DNA of 64,000 bases. Origin: Bacillota bacterium (GTDB lineage Bacteria; Bacillota; Clostridia; Acetivibrionales; JAMNXU01). Made by a program: the position numbers and the translations under genes. The DNA is taken from positions 1 to 64,000 of the forward strand of contig JAMNXU010000029.1 in NCBI GenBank assembly GCA_023623175.1, given 5' to 3'. Positions within the stretch are counted from its first letter, which is position 1, and each line of letters starts with the position of its first letter. Shown in pieces: positions 46,261 to 56,157 of this stretch. The notes beneath the pieces were generated by a model. The model had not been told where the DNA came from. It searched no databases and worked only from the letters and a program-made list of their open reading frames with translations.

Positions 46261-47802
46261 ATGTGCAGCGTAAATTTTGAAAAGAAAATTTTTGTTAACC
46301 CACCTCAGCCTTATTGGATAGCATCTACTGATATTACTAATTATCCGGCACTTGAAGAAGACATCACTGCCGATGTTGCCATAATCGGAGGAGGTATGGC
46401 CGGTATCGTCACCGCCTGGCTGCTCGTCGAAAAGGGACTCCGGGTTGTTATTATTGATGCGGACAGGATCATCAGCGGCACTTCAGGGCACACCACCGCA
46501 AAAATAACATCGCAGCATGCATTAATCTATGACAATATCAAGACAAAACTCGGCGAAGAAATGGCGAAGCAGTATGTCGAAGCCAACGAAACCGCTATAA
46601 AGATAATTTCGGACCTGGTAGAAAAAAACAATATTGATTGCGATTTTCAGCGGACTGACGCCTATGTTTATACCCAGGAAGATAAGTATGTTGAAAAAAT
46701 TCTCAGAGAAATAGAGGCGGCATCTTCTTTGGGTATCGAGGCTGAATACCGTGACAAAATTGACTTGCCCATTGAAATAAAGGTGGCGGAATGCTTCAGG
46801 AATCAGGCCCAGTTTCATCCGAGGAAGTTCCTCCTGGCCTTGGCCGACAAATTTGTTGAAAGGGGAGGACAAATTTTCGAAAACACCAGGGCCGTAGATG
46901 TCCAGGAGGGTTCAAAGGCCGTAGTTTTAACTGAGAACGGCAAAAAGGTAACCGCTGAAAATGTCATACTCGCATCCCACTACCCCTTCTATGACAAACC
47001 AGGATTGTATTTCACAAGGCTCTACCCTGAGCGCTCCTACATCCTGTGCATAAAAATAAAGGACAGCTATCCGGGAGGAATGTATATATCTGCGGAAGAT
47101 CCCGGCCGTTCGCTCCGATCCGTGCCCTCCGGCGAAGGAGAACTGATCCTGGTGGGTGGCGAACACCATAAAACCGGACATGGCGACAACATGGCAAAGC
47201 ACTATGAAAACCTGCTTCAGTTCGCTGACAGGGTGTTTGAAGTGGAGGATGTTCTCTATCGCTGGTCCGCCCAGGATTATACCACCGCCGACGAAATCCC
47301 TTATGCCGGACGACTCACGTCTAAAACACCCAATATTTATGTGGCCACGGGCTTCAGGAAATGGGGAATGACAAACAGCGTCGCTGCTGCACGAGTGATC
47401 AGTGACCTTATAACAACGGGCAACAGCAGCTGGCACGATGTATATAATCCGTCAAGGTTTACTCCCGCCGCTTCCGCGAAGAATTTCATTGTAGAAAATG
47501 CCGATGTGGCAAAGCAGCTTATCACCGGTAAATTGGCGCCGGTACCCGAAGACATTGAACTCGAACCCGGAGAAGGTAAAATAGTGGAAATCCGCAGTGA
47601 GAAAGCAGGCGCCTTCAGGGACGAGAACGGACAGCTGCACCTGGTGGACACGACTTGTACCCACCTTGGATGCGAGCTGGTCTGGAACTCCGCGGAAAGG
47701 ACCTGGGACTGTCCCTGCCATGGTTCAAGGTTCAGCTATGAAGGAGACATCGTGGAAGGACCCGCAGTTAAAATAATTAAATTATCCCGGAGGCAGGAAT
47801 AA
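46261..47802 (+). CDS. FAD-dependent oxidoreductase with C-terminal Rieske domain
   Basis: A 513-residue fusion. The N-terminal DAO-type flavin domain has VAIIGGGMAGIVTAWLL near residue 40 and PNIYVATGFRKWGMTNSVAAARVI near 360. The last 100 residues form a Rieske 2Fe-2S domain with ligands C466-T-H468 and C484-P-C-H487. Fusions like this occur widely in Firmicutes and may oxidise an amine or amino acid with electron transfer to the cluster; the substrate is not known. ATG is five bases after GGGAGG. The gene stands alone and ends in a terminator that overlaps its stop. Confidence 0.93.
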   Translation: MCSVNFEKKIFVNPPQPYWIASTDITNYPALEEDITADVAIIGGGMAGIVTAWLLVEKGLRVVIIDADRIISGTSGHTTAKITSQHALIYDNIKTKLGEEMAKQYVEANETAIKIISDLVEKNNIDCDFQRTDAYVYTQEDKYVEKILREIEAASSLGIEAEYRDKIDLPIEIKVAECFRNQAQFHPRKFLLALADKFVERGGQIFENTRAVDVQEGSKAVVLTENGKKVTAENVILASHYPFYDKPGLYFTRLYPERSYILCIKIKDSYPGGMYISAEDPGRSLRSVPSGEGELILVGGEHHKTGHGDNMAKHYENLLQFADRVFEVEDVLYRWSAQDYTTADEIPYAGRLTSKTPNIYVATGFRKWGMTNSVAAARVISDLITTGNSSWHDVYNPSRFTPAASAKNFIVENADVAKQLITGKLAPVPEDIELEPGEGKIVEIRSEKAGAFRDENGQLHLVDTTCTHLGCELVWNSAERTWDCPCHGSRFSYEGDIVEGPAVKIIKLSRRQE

Positions 47803-47817
47803 GCGCCTGCCTTTTTT
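47791..47817 (+). terminator. Terminator overlapping the Rieske gene stop
   Basis: AGGCAGG (47791-47797) and CCTGCCT (47806-47812) form a 7-bp stem, followed by a T-run. The TAA stop at 47800-47802 lies in the loop. Confidence 0.9.
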
Positions 47818-48837
47818 ATTTGGTTTTTTTCCTTTTTATTTTGGGCTTTATTTATAAAACAAAATAAATAAAATGTTGCATTTCTTTAAACGAATGTGTT
47901 ATGATTCTACATTATCGTGGTATTGTTCTATTGCCGGTATTCACAGGGTGAAACCGGACATGTACTGATTAAACATAATTTAGACATGCGCCAATTAAAT
48001 GAAATGGCTTAACGACTTATATCCCCCTGGGGGAATGAGAACGGAGGTTGATTTATCATGAAAACATCTCTTCCAGGTACCTGAAGCACGTCTTTGCTTT
48101 GCTCGTCTGTGCGGTTGAAAGCGACGGTCCATGTATGTTCCAGTGTTTCGATAAAAATATAAAGGGTATGCATGTTCAGCATAAAACCATGAGTCCAGGC
48201 ATAATATGGGATAATCTGTTTGCCAATCCAATGTTTAACAGGTATAATACAGGTATAATATTCTATAACAATTTGCCTGGCTCAAAACATAATACGAAAA
48301 GGCTGCCACCCGGCGCTGTATCGTGCAAAAACGGGCCATGTATCTAATACATGTATCTAATATCAGTTATTGCAATGCCCGGCCAGGCTTTATGTGCTTG
48401 TCAGACTAACAATGTAATGTCAGGCTTACATGCACCGTCAAGCTGGCTTGCCCGGCAGGCTTATATGCCCGTAAAGCTGTAAATGCACTGGCAGGCTTAC
48501 ATGCCCTGCATGTATTTATGATTTATATATGTCATTTTAAGCTATACACGATATTTAAGGCTATATCGCTATGTACGCTATGCCAGGCTATACACGTAAT
48601 TTTAAGCTGTATATGGCATGCCGGCCATCATGCTATTAAAGCTATACATGCCATGCCAGGCTAAAATATGATATTAATGAGGATCTGTCGTTTTACGCAA
48701 GAACATAGGTAAAATTGAAACTAATCTGTATAAAGCTGACACTGCGGATGCAATTTACTTGTAAGCTCAATTGAATTTGTAAGTTCAGCCGAAAGGTAAG
48801 GAAAACGATCAGACTGTTTCAGAAAGGATGATTACAG
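47818..48837. repeat. 1-kb gap with locus-specific repeats before the OPT gene
   Basis: No convincing gene. GGAGG near 48043 is followed by an ATG frame of only eight codons. From about 48390 to 48665 there are eight or more decayed units built on AGGCTTACATGCC and AGGCTATACACG-like motifs, 20-30 bp each. The remaining sequence is AT-rich, and the OPT promoter must be in the last 150 bp. Confidence 0.6.
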
Positions 48838-50487
48838 ATGAATGCTGAGAATGAACGCCGGTTTCTCAATATTTCGCAGCTTTCACTGAGGAGCCTTGTT
48901 ATTGGAGCCATAGGCTCATGCATTATAACCGCAAGCTCCATGTATGTCGCTTTGAAAATGGGAGCTCTGCCGTGGCCTACAATTTTTGTATCGGTATTGT
49001 CCATGGCCCTGCTCAAAATCCTGGGAAAAACAACGCTTAATGAAATAAATGTGACCCAGACAAACATGTCCTCCGGCGCAATGGTCGCGGGAGGTATTGC
49101 GTTCACGCTGCCCGGCCTTTGGATTACAGGTGCGTGGACTGACATGGAATTAAGCGCCGGACGCTTCTGGCAGGTTCTGGGAATCGCAACGGCCGGAATG
49201 ATTTTGGGTACAATTTTGACCTGGTTTCTCAGGCCGAGATTTATTGAAAAAGATAAACTTCCCTATCCTATTGGCGTAGCCGCAGCTGAAACCATCACCA
49301 CAGGGGACGCGGGCGGGAAAAAATCAATTATTTTGTTCAGTACGATGGGTCTGTCGGCAATATACACCTATGTCAGGGACGGACTTGCAAAAATCCCCCA
49401 GGCGATCACATGGAAATGGATGTACGAAAGGGATTATTTTGTCGGAATCATGACATCCCCAATGGCTGTAGGCATTGGTTACATGATCGGGACGCTGTAC
49501 ACGGGAGTCTGGTTCCTGGGGGCTTTTATCGCCTATTTCATGATTATCCCGCTGGGCATTGCATTTGGTTTCTTTGAAAATTCAGCTCAGGCATATGATT
49601 TTAAAAATACCGCCGGCATCGGCCTCATGGTCGGAACGGGCGTGGGTGTTTTGATATCGTTCCTGGTCAATTATGTGCGCAGGGTCAAAACTGCGAGACA
49701 GCAAACTGAAAGCTTTTCCACGGCCGTAAGAAACAGCAGCAACAGAGCAAGATTGATTGTAACAATAACGGTTTTGATCTCTTTCTTCATAACGGTAGCA
49801 TGCGGCCTGGGAGTAATTCCTTCATTGCTCCTGATATTGGGAGTGTTTGCGACCTCCGCAATGGCTGCGACAATTACGGGGGAAACAGGCATCAATCCCA
49901 TGGAGATTTTTGGTATCATAGTCCTTTTGGCAATCCGGTCGATTGTGTTTGTTGGCCATACCGGCGCATTCCTGATCGCGGCCTGCGTAGCGGTAGCCTG
50001 CGGATATGCCGGCGATATGCTGAACGATTACAAGACCGGCAACATTCTTGGAACAGATCCGAAAGCCCAGCTGATTTCACAATTCGTTGGCGGAGCTGTG
50101 GGCACAGTGATTTCAGCCGTAGCCATGTTCGCAGTCATCAACCAGGCCGGCGGGGTCGGCCCGGAATATGGACTGTACGCAAATCAGGCCTTTGCAGTGA
50201 GCCAAATGATTGAAGGAATCGGCAATCCGGTCGTGTTTTTTGTATCGGCTCTCATCGGAGCCGCCCTGTACGTAATGAAAGTACCTTCAATGACCCTGGG
50301 CATTGGACTGTATCTTCCTTTTGAAATCTCTTCGGCGGTGTTCCTTGGCGGATTGATACGGTTTATTGTTGACAAGTTCAGCCCCAAATCTGTTGACGAG
50401 GGCACGGTGGCAGCTTCAGGTCTTTTGGGCGGCGAAGGCATCACCGGCGTCACCATTGCAATAATCAATATGCTGTTGGGTAAATGA
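48838..50487 (+). CDS. OPT-family oligopeptide transporter
   Basis: A polytopic membrane carrier of about 14 segments in 549 residues, shorter than eukaryotic OPT/YSL proteins but normal for bacteria. Typical parts are LSLRSLVIGAIGSCIITASSMYVALK at the start, EINVTQTNMSSGAMVAGGIAFTLP, LPYPIGVAAAETI and GDMLNDYKTG in the late loop. The family imports peptides or metal chelates by proton coupling. AAAGGATG precedes the ATG. It is followed by pantothenate kinase after about 210 bp of repeat-like sequence. Confidence 0.93.
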   Translation: MNAENERRFLNISQLSLRSLVIGAIGSCIITASSMYVALKMGALPWPTIFVSVLSMALLKILGKTTLNEINVTQTNMSSGAMVAGGIAFTLPGLWITGAWTDMELSAGRFWQVLGIATAGMILGTILTWFLRPRFIEKDKLPYPIGVAAAETITTGDAGGKKSIILFSTMGLSAIYTYVRDGLAKIPQAITWKWMYERDYFVGIMTSPMAVGIGYMIGTLYTGVWFLGAFIAYFMIIPLGIAFGFFENSAQAYDFKNTAGIGLMVGTGVGVLISFLVNYVRRVKTARQQTESFSTAVRNSSNRARLIVTITVLISFFITVACGLGVIPSLLLILGVFATSAMAATITGETGINPMEIFGIIVLLAIRSIVFVGHTGAFLIAACVAVACGYAGDMLNDYKTGNILGTDPKAQLISQFVGGAVGTVISAVAMFAVINQAGGVGPEYGLYANQAFAVSQMIEGIGNPVVFFVSALIGAALYVMKVPSMTLGIGLYLPFEISSAVFLGGLIRFIVDKFSPKSVDEGTVAASGLLGGEGITGVTIAIINMLLGK

Positions 50488-50489
50488 TG

Positions 50490-50600
50490 CTGTTAGTCAA
50501 TCGATGCATTAGTAATTAGTGCCATTAAAAATTAATGCCGCCAGTAAAGATGTTGTCAGTAATTAATTGCCATTGGTAATTGATGTTGTCAGTAAAAATG
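50490..50600 (+). repeat. Repeats between OPT and coaW
   Basis: Decayed units of the type TTAGTAATTAGTGCCATTAA / CAGTAATTAATTGCCATTGG, about 20-25 bp, occur four or five times. Confidence 0.55.
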
Positions 50601-50701
50601 AATTTTCGACCTTTGGCGGCAATTGGACCTATGGCAGTCAATGCATCCAAAATCTTAACAATGATAACTGAATTCAGGACGAGACAGGAGGAATTGTTAA
50701 A

Positions 50702-51544
50702 TTGAGAATAATAGGAATTGACATTGGTGGCAGCACGACTAAAATAATCGGATTTTACAACGGCAAGCTTTTCAGCCCCATGATCGTCAGGGCCAACGAC
50801 CCGGTTGCATCGCTGTACGGAGCCTTCGGGAAGTTTATGGCTGCCAACGGCCTGGAGCTTTCGGATATTAAGCAAATTATGGTCACAGGGGCCGGTTCGT
50901 CCTTTATTACAGATAAAATCTACGGGCTTCCCACGGGCAAGGTGGATGAATTCCGCTGCATCGGAATGGGCGGCCTGTATTTGAGCGGGCTTTCCGAAGC
51001 AATTGTCGTGAGCATGGGAACAGGCACAGCGCTGGTCAAGGCTGACAATGACAATGCCGTCCATATCGGAGGAACGGGAGTGGGCGGCGGCACGCTGCTT
51101 GGGCTCAGCAACCGGATGCTCAACGTCAGGAACTTCAGTGACATAATTGAAACCGCCAGGGGCGGAAATTTGAACAATGTAGACCTTACAATAGGAGATA
51201 TAACCAGGGATACCCTTGTAGGCCTGCCCCCTGAAATGACTGCATCAAATTTCGGAAAAATCAGCGACCTTGCCACCAGCGCCGATATTGCCCTGGGAAT
51301 TATCAACCTTGTGTTCCAGACCATCGGCATGCTTTCCATATTTGCAACGCGCATTTATAACATAAAGGATATAGTGCTGACCGGGAACCTGACTAATGTG
51401 CCCCAGGCAAAAGAAATATTCAGTGGCCTTTCAAAACTGTTTAACGTAAATTTCATCATACCGGAAAACGCTGAATATTCCACTGCTGCTGGTGCAGCCA
51501 TCACCTATGACAAGAGAATGCCTTTTAACGAAATAGGCAAATAG
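50702..51544 (+). CDS. coaW: Type II pantothenate kinase
   Basis: Phosphorylates pantothenate in the first step of coenzyme A synthesis. The ASKHA-fold sequence has phosphate motif IIGIDIGGSTTKIIGF near residue 3, IVVSMGTGTAL near residue 103, GGTGVGGGTLLGL near residue 123, and the adenosine motif IVLTGNLTNVP. These are the marks of the staphylococcal/eukaryotic type rather than CoaA or CoaX. Start is TTG 50702, nine or so bases after AGGAGG. Length of 280 residues is normal. Confidence 0.93.
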   Translation: MRIIGIDIGGSTTKIIGFYNGKLFSPMIVRANDPVASLYGAFGKFMAANGLELSDIKQIMVTGAGSSFITDKIYGLPTGKVDEFRCIGMGGLYLSGLSEAIVVSMGTGTALVKADNDNAVHIGGTGVGGGTLLGLSNRMLNVRNFSDIIETARGGNLNNVDLTIGDITRDTLVGLPPEMTASNFGKISDLATSADIALGIINLVFQTIGMLSIFATRIYNIKDIVLTGNLTNVPQAKEIFSGLSKLFNVNFIIPENAEYSTAAGAAITYDKRMPFNEIGK

Positions 51545-51848
51545 CACTTAGTACTTATTAGTAATACTTTTTGCGTACTTGTAGGTAGTATTGCTAGTAC
51601 TTATTGCCAGTACTTATTGCTGGTGCTTATTTCCGGCACTTATTGCCAGTACTTATTGCCTTTATTGCAGCTGCATGTGAACAGTTAAAAGAAGGGCGCC
51701 CCAATAAAAGAACGGTGTTCCAATAAACGCTTGCCATTGCGATCCGTAAGTTCGGCTTCGGATTGCTGTTAAAACTCAGGGCGGCAAATGCCGCCCTTTT
51801 TGTGCAAAAAAGAAGGAATAATGGAAGAAATAATTGTCGTTACAATAT
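51545..51848. repeat. Gap with CTTATTGCCAGTA repeats
   Basis: 51550-51665 contains at least five units of TACTTATTGCCAG type (13-15 bp) after coaW. The remainder holds the terminator at 51779-51801 and no gene. Confidence 0.65.
51779..51801 (+). terminator. Intrinsic terminator
   Basis: GGGCGGC (51779-51785), loop AAAT and GCCGCCC (51790-51796) are followed by TTTTT. It lies 235 bp after coaW, with the repeats in between, and ends plus-strand transcription before the convergent trkH. Confidence 0.92.
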
Positions 51849-53297
51849 CTACATATCGTTTTTCCAGAACTTAGGAATAAACAAAACTGACATGGTATAA
51901 AGCTCCAACCTGCCCAGTAGCATTAAGAGCGAAAAGAGCAGCTTGCTCGCCGTTGAAAAATCGCTGAAGGATTTTCCGGGACCCACTTCCGCAAAACCTG
52001 TTCCGACATTCCCCAAAGTAGTGGCAACGGCGCTCGCAGCGCCAAGAAGGCTTATTCCGTCTAGAGTAATAACAAGGGTTGCCAGCGCGAAAATTACCAA
52101 ATAAAGCGCAATGAAACTTGCTACTCCTTTTAATATTTCTTCAGAAACCTTTTTGCCGTTTAATCTCACCGGTATTACCGCTCTCGGATGAAGTATGTGC
52201 AGAAACTCCCTTTTAATCATTTTGACAAGCAGCAGGATTCTCACGACCTTGACTGAGCCTGCCGTGGATCCTGCACATCCTCCGAAAAACATAAGCAGGA
52301 AAAGAATTCCCTGGCTGAATGTCGTCCATTTTTCATAATCCGCGGTTACATAGCCCGTCGTGGTTATTATTGATGAAGTTTGAAACAAAGCATCGCGGAA
52401 CGCGAGGGTAAAATTATGATATATGTTTATCGCCGTATCGACACCTATCAGAAAAACTGCAGATATTACGACGCCAAGGTAAAATCTGAGCTCTTCATCT
52501 TTCAGTGCATCTTTCCAGTGTCCCCTGTATACTCCATAATACAGCGAAAAGTTTATCCCGCACAGCAGCATTAGTGTTGAAATGACAATGTGTATGTATG
52601 ATGAACCATAGGTACTTATACTGGCGTTTTTGGATGAAAATCCACCAGTTCCGACGGTGCCGAAGGTGTGGATAATTGAGTCAAAAAGCGGCATTCCTCC
52701 TGCCGCCAGGAGAATTATGCCGACCACTGTAAACCCGATATACAGAAAGTACAATATTTTTGCCGTATTTCTCAGCTTCGGGACTATTCTGTCCGCCACG
52801 GGTCCCGGGCTTTCCGCCTTAAAAACCTGGAAACTGCCGACGCCCAGCGCAGGTAATACGGCAAGGGTAAATACAAGAATTCCCATGCCCCCTATCCAAT
52901 GGGAAAAAGAACGCCAGAGCAGGATTCCTTTTGGCAGATTTTCAACCTGGTTAAATATAGTTGCACCTGTGGTAGTGAAACCGGAAACCGATTCAAAAAA
53001 CGCATCTATAACAGTCTCAGTGCTACCGGATATTGCCAGTGGAAGACAGCCGAATACAGAAACCGCAAGCCAGCTTAACGAAACAATCATAAGCCCTTCC
53101 TTGATTCTTACGCGGGTGATGCGACTTGGGATCAGGAAGAGTGCATAACCGCAAAGGATTGTGACTGAAAACGAAATTGCGAATGCCGTGGTGTCCGATT
53201 GGCCGTATCCGGCGGAAACTGCCAGAGGAAACAGCATACCGGCAGCTTCAAGCATTAATATTTTCCCCAGTGTGTTGAGTACCAGGCCATAGTTCAT
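51849..53297 (-). CDS. trkH: TrkH/KtrB-type potassium transporter subunit
   Basis: The membrane pore of a K+ uptake system: 482 residues, about ten segments arranged as four pore repeats. Filter-region sequences include SGFTTTGATIF, TVGTGGFSSKN, SIITTTGYVTADYE and LGNVGTGFAEVGPG. Start is ATG 53297 after GGGGA; it overlaps the trkA stop by 4 bp (ATGA at 53294-53297). An in-frame TTG-led extension to 53324 is not needed. It functions with the cytoplasmic TrkA subunit encoded just upstream. Confidence 0.95.
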   Translation of the reverse strand: MNYGLVLNTLGKILMLEAAGMLFPLAVSAGYGQSDTTAFAISFSVTILCGYALFLIPSRITRVRIKEGLMIVSLSWLAVSVFGCLPLAISGSTETVIDAFFESVSGFTTTGATIFNQVENLPKGILLWRSFSHWIGGMGILVFTLAVLPALGVGSFQVFKAESPGPVADRIVPKLRNTAKILYFLYIGFTVVGIILLAAGGMPLFDSIIHTFGTVGTGGFSSKNASISTYGSSYIHIVISTLMLLCGINFSLYYGVYRGHWKDALKDEELRFYLGVVISAVFLIGVDTAINIYHNFTLAFRDALFQTSSIITTTGYVTADYEKWTTFSQGILFLLMFFGGCAGSTAGSVKVVRILLLVKMIKREFLHILHPRAVIPVRLNGKKVSEEILKGVASFIALYLVIFALATLVITLDGISLLGAASAVATTLGNVGTGFAEVGPGKSFSDFSTASKLLFSLLMLLGRLELYTMSVLFIPKFWKNDM

Positions 53298-54661
53298 TGG
53301 AATATTCCCCTTTTGCCTTTCCACAGGATGGATTCATGCTTTTCAAGGTCAGATGAAAGACACATCGTTACAAAACGGTCTCCGGGATAAATCACGGAAC
53401 TGCCGTTTGGAACAATAATATTGCCGTTATGGACTATTGCGCCTATTATTATGCCCTTGGGCAAATTCAACTCCGCCAGGGTTTTGCCGACTATCGGCAT
53501 TTTTTCATCAGCAATCGCCTCTGTAATTTGCGCCCTGCCTCCAAGAAGCATTGAAACTGCCACCGCGCTGCTTCCTTTAATGTACCTGATTATGTCGCTT
53601 GCAGTAATGTCAAGGGGATTGAGGGCGAAATCAACTCCTAATTTTTCTATTATCTGTATATAGCTTGATCTGCTGACTTTTGCTATAACCTTTTTGACTC
53701 CCAGTTGCTTCATCATTAGCGACATTAAAAGGTTTTCCTCGTCATAGCCGGTTGCTCCGATAAAAGCATCAGCATCAACGACATCTTCATCCTCCAGAAG
53801 TTCCGGATCAGTACCGTCGCCGTGTATTATCAGGGCATTTTCCAGGTGTTCGGAGAGATATTCGCATCTATTCTTGTCCTGTTCAATGATTTTAACTGCC
53901 ACGCCCTGGGAAGCCAACCTTTGAGCCAGATAAAATCCTATTATGCTGCCACCCAGTATAATTGCCTTTTTGATTTGCGTCGGCGGAGCAATGATGCTGT
54001 ATTCCTTTGCCAGTTTATTTATGCTGTCCCTTTTGCCAATAACGTAAATGATATCGTCAGGCTGAAGCAGTGTTTCTCCGTTTGGAATAATTATTTCGCC
54101 TCTTCTTGATACCGCCGCTATAAGAACGCCATACCTGTTTCCCAATTCCAATTCGCTGAGTTTTTTACCGGCAAAACCTTTTATGGCACTTACCGGATAA
54201 TCGACCATTATTATTCTTCCTTCGGCAAAATCGCTGTAATAAAAGGAATTTTTGCTGTACAGATGTTTTAAAATTTGTTTGGCAGTGGCCAGTTCGGGGT
54301 TGACTATATAATCAATTCCGAAAGTGGATTTGATAAAATCCTGCTGACGGGCAAACTCAGGATTTCTAACCCTCGCGATGGCATGGCTGCAACCCAGTTT
54401 TTTGCATATGGAGCATATGATCATGTTTGTTTCGTCATTTCCTGTAACTACAACCATCATGTTATAACTCTTCAGGTTCAGTTCCCGCATCGCTTCTACC
54501 TGCATGCCGTTTGCTTTTACAACCATTGCGTCAAGATGGTCGCTTATGCGTTCGAGGGCATCTGTGTCGATGTCAACAACTGTTATATCATTTTTTGTTT
54601 TTGAAAATTCTTCGGCAAGCTTGTACCCAAGCTTGCCGGCTCCAACAATCAAAATTTTCAT
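53294..54661 (-). CDS. trkA: TrkA potassium-uptake regulatory subunit
   Basis: The cytoplasmic gating subunit, 455 residues. It has two RCK units: the first NAD-binding motif is IVGAGKLGYKLAEEF at residues 4-18, the second IILGGSIIGFYLAQRL near 234. Each is followed by an RCK_C domain (KLSELELGNRYGVLIAAV and KTLAELNLPKGIIIGAIV). NAD(H) or nucleotides control ion flow. It is the first gene of the trkA-trkH unit, and the AT-rich 470-bp gap upstream must hold the promoter. Confidence 0.96.
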   Translation of the reverse strand: MKILIVGAGKLGYKLAEEFSKTKNDITVVDIDTDALERISDHLDAMVVKANGMQVEAMRELNLKSYNMMVVVTGNDETNMIICSICKKLGCSHAIARVRNPEFARQQDFIKSTFGIDYIVNPELATAKQILKHLYSKNSFYYSDFAEGRIIMVDYPVSAIKGFAGKKLSELELGNRYGVLIAAVSRRGEIIIPNGETLLQPDDIIYVIGKRDSINKLAKEYSIIAPPTQIKKAIILGGSIIGFYLAQRLASQGVAVKIIEQDKNRCEYLSEHLENALIIHGDGTDPELLEDEDVVDADAFIGATGYDEENLLMSLMMKQLGVKKVIAKVSRSSYIQIIEKLGVDFALNPLDITASDIIRYIKGSSAVAVSMLLGGRAQITEAIADEKMPIVGKTLAELNLPKGIIIGAIVHNGNIIVPNGSSVIYPGDRFVTMCLSSDLEKHESILWKGKRGIFQ

Positions 54662-55129
54662 TATCCGGACAACCCCTTATTGGCTATGAGCAATAATTAC
54701 TGATTGATATTTCCCAGTCGAATTGTAAATATAGTTATTTGTATCTTTTTCACTAAAATGCAGTGCCTTAACTATTTGTAATAATATTACCGTAGCTATG
54801 ACTCTTTATATCATACATTATTATAATATTTCAATATGCAAGGTTTTATTTTTGGAATACAAGTTTCATTTTATGGTAAGTTTAATTTAATTCTTGTAAA
54901 TTAAATTTATTCTTTAAGGTAAGTTTAATATATTTTTAAGGTAAGTTTAATTTTAATTATAAATTTTTTTAATGCAAAATACACAGCTCGGCTTAAATCT
55001 GCAAATTGCTGCCGGAAAAACATTCAACGTAAAATTTTCTGTCAGTTGATAGCTATTGCATGGTCTATAGGCATTTTTCAGAAATTCTCATGGCATCGTG
55101 CAACCAGTCGTATATTCCTCCTTTGCAGC
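54662..55129. repeat. AT-rich gap between trkA and lplA
   Basis: About 470 bp. 54875-54955 holds three copies of AAGGTAAGTTTAAT with AT-rich flanks. No ORF or known riboswitch class was recognised, including none of the c-di-AMP type that often controls K+ transport. Confidence 0.5.
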
Positions 55130-56146
55130 TTAAAATCCTTTGTCCATCAGCCATTCCGCTATATCTTTCAGATACTCGCCTGTTCCCGGATATTGACTTA
55201 TTGAGCCGTCAATTTTGAAATTATTCAATCTGGAAGCCAGAACCTCGGATTTAAATTCCGCTCCTCTGATAATTTCGGGAATCACCTCAATTAATTCCTG
55301 ATTCATTGCGTCGGAATATACAACTGCTTTTTCAACGCGACCTTTTTTGAGAACAAGACCTAATTCAATGCCGCCCCAGCTGAAGCGCTGCTCAAGATTT
55401 ATATCAAAATCCGGCGCTTCGCCGTATCGCCATTCCCAGGATGAATACTTGTCATACAGCCTGTTAATTACGTCCTGGTCGCCGAGGGAGTCATATGTCA
55501 TGACGGGTGCGTCGACTTCGTACACCTGTTTAAAAGCCTTAATCATGGCATCAGAAGTTTCCTCTATGGTCAGGCTGCCGTTGAATTCATTTAAATTGAC
55601 TACCCTTGATTTTACTGAATCAACGCCTTTGGATCTCATTTTTTCGGCTGAAACCTGCAGGTATCTTGAAAGCTTGGACATATCAGCATGAACCAGAATA
55701 GTTCCGTGGTGATATGCATTGTTCTTCCTGAAGCAATAGGCATTCCCCGAAAACTTTCGCCCATCCACCGTCAAATCATTGCGCCCTGTCATCTCTGCAT
55801 TAATACCAAGCATTTTAACGGCGGTCAAAATGGTCACTACCTGTTTTTCCAGATTGTAGTCCGCTTTATTCATTAGAAATGTAAAATTCAGATTTCCTAA
55901 GTCGTGGAAAACCGCTCCTCCCCCTGACAACCTGCGCGCCAGCTTGCCACCTTCCGCTTCAAGCAGCGATGTTCGGCACTCCTTCCACGGATTCTGATGC
56001 TTTCCTATAACGACGGTGTTTTGGTTTTGCCACAAATACAGAATGCACTCGCCTTCAGCCACATTATCCAGCAAATATTCTTCCACCGCTAAATTGTACC
56101 ACGGATCAAACCCCGTTGCCTTAATCACCTTGGCTCTTTTAATCAT
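55130..56146 (-). CDS. lplA: Lipoate-protein ligase A
   Basis: Attaches free lipoate, after adenylation, to lipoyl domains such as glycine-cleavage H protein or 2-oxoacid dehydrogenases. The 338-residue sequence shows NLAVEEYLLD near the start, QNTVVIGKHQNPWKE, RRLSGGGAVFHDLGNLNFTF (the lipoate-AMP loop), FSGNAYCFRKNNAYHHGTILV and the separate C-terminal domain needed for full activity. GGGAGGA lies five bases before the ATG. A dispersed-repeat hairpin sits 12 bp upstream of the start. Confidence 0.94.
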   Translation of the reverse strand: MIKRAKVIKATGFDPWYNLAVEEYLLDNVAEGECILYLWQNQNTVVIGKHQNPWKECRTSLLEAEGGKLARRLSGGGAVFHDLGNLNFTFLMNKADYNLEKQVVTILTAVKMLGINAEMTGRNDLTVDGRKFSGNAYCFRKNNAYHHGTILVHADMSKLSRYLQVSAEKMRSKGVDSVKSRVVNLNEFNGSLTIEETSDAMIKAFKQVYEVDAPVMTYDSLGDQDVINRLYDKYSSWEWRYGEAPDFDINLEQRFSWGGIELGLVLKKGRVEKAVVYSDAMNQELIEVIPEIIRGAEFKSEVLASRLNNFKIDGSISQYPGTGEYLKDIAEWLMDKGF

Positions 56147-56157
56147 TATATCCTCCC

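Noticed and set aside
47995-48347. Two overlapping small frames in the 1-kb gap before the OPT gene
   Set aside because: Neither has protein-like conservation; the only ribosome-like site (GGAGG near 48043) leads to an eight-codon frame or touches the TTG without spacing.
54662-55129. c-di-AMP riboswitch upstream of trkA
   Set aside because: None of the conserved motifs of that class could be found in this AT-rich stretch.
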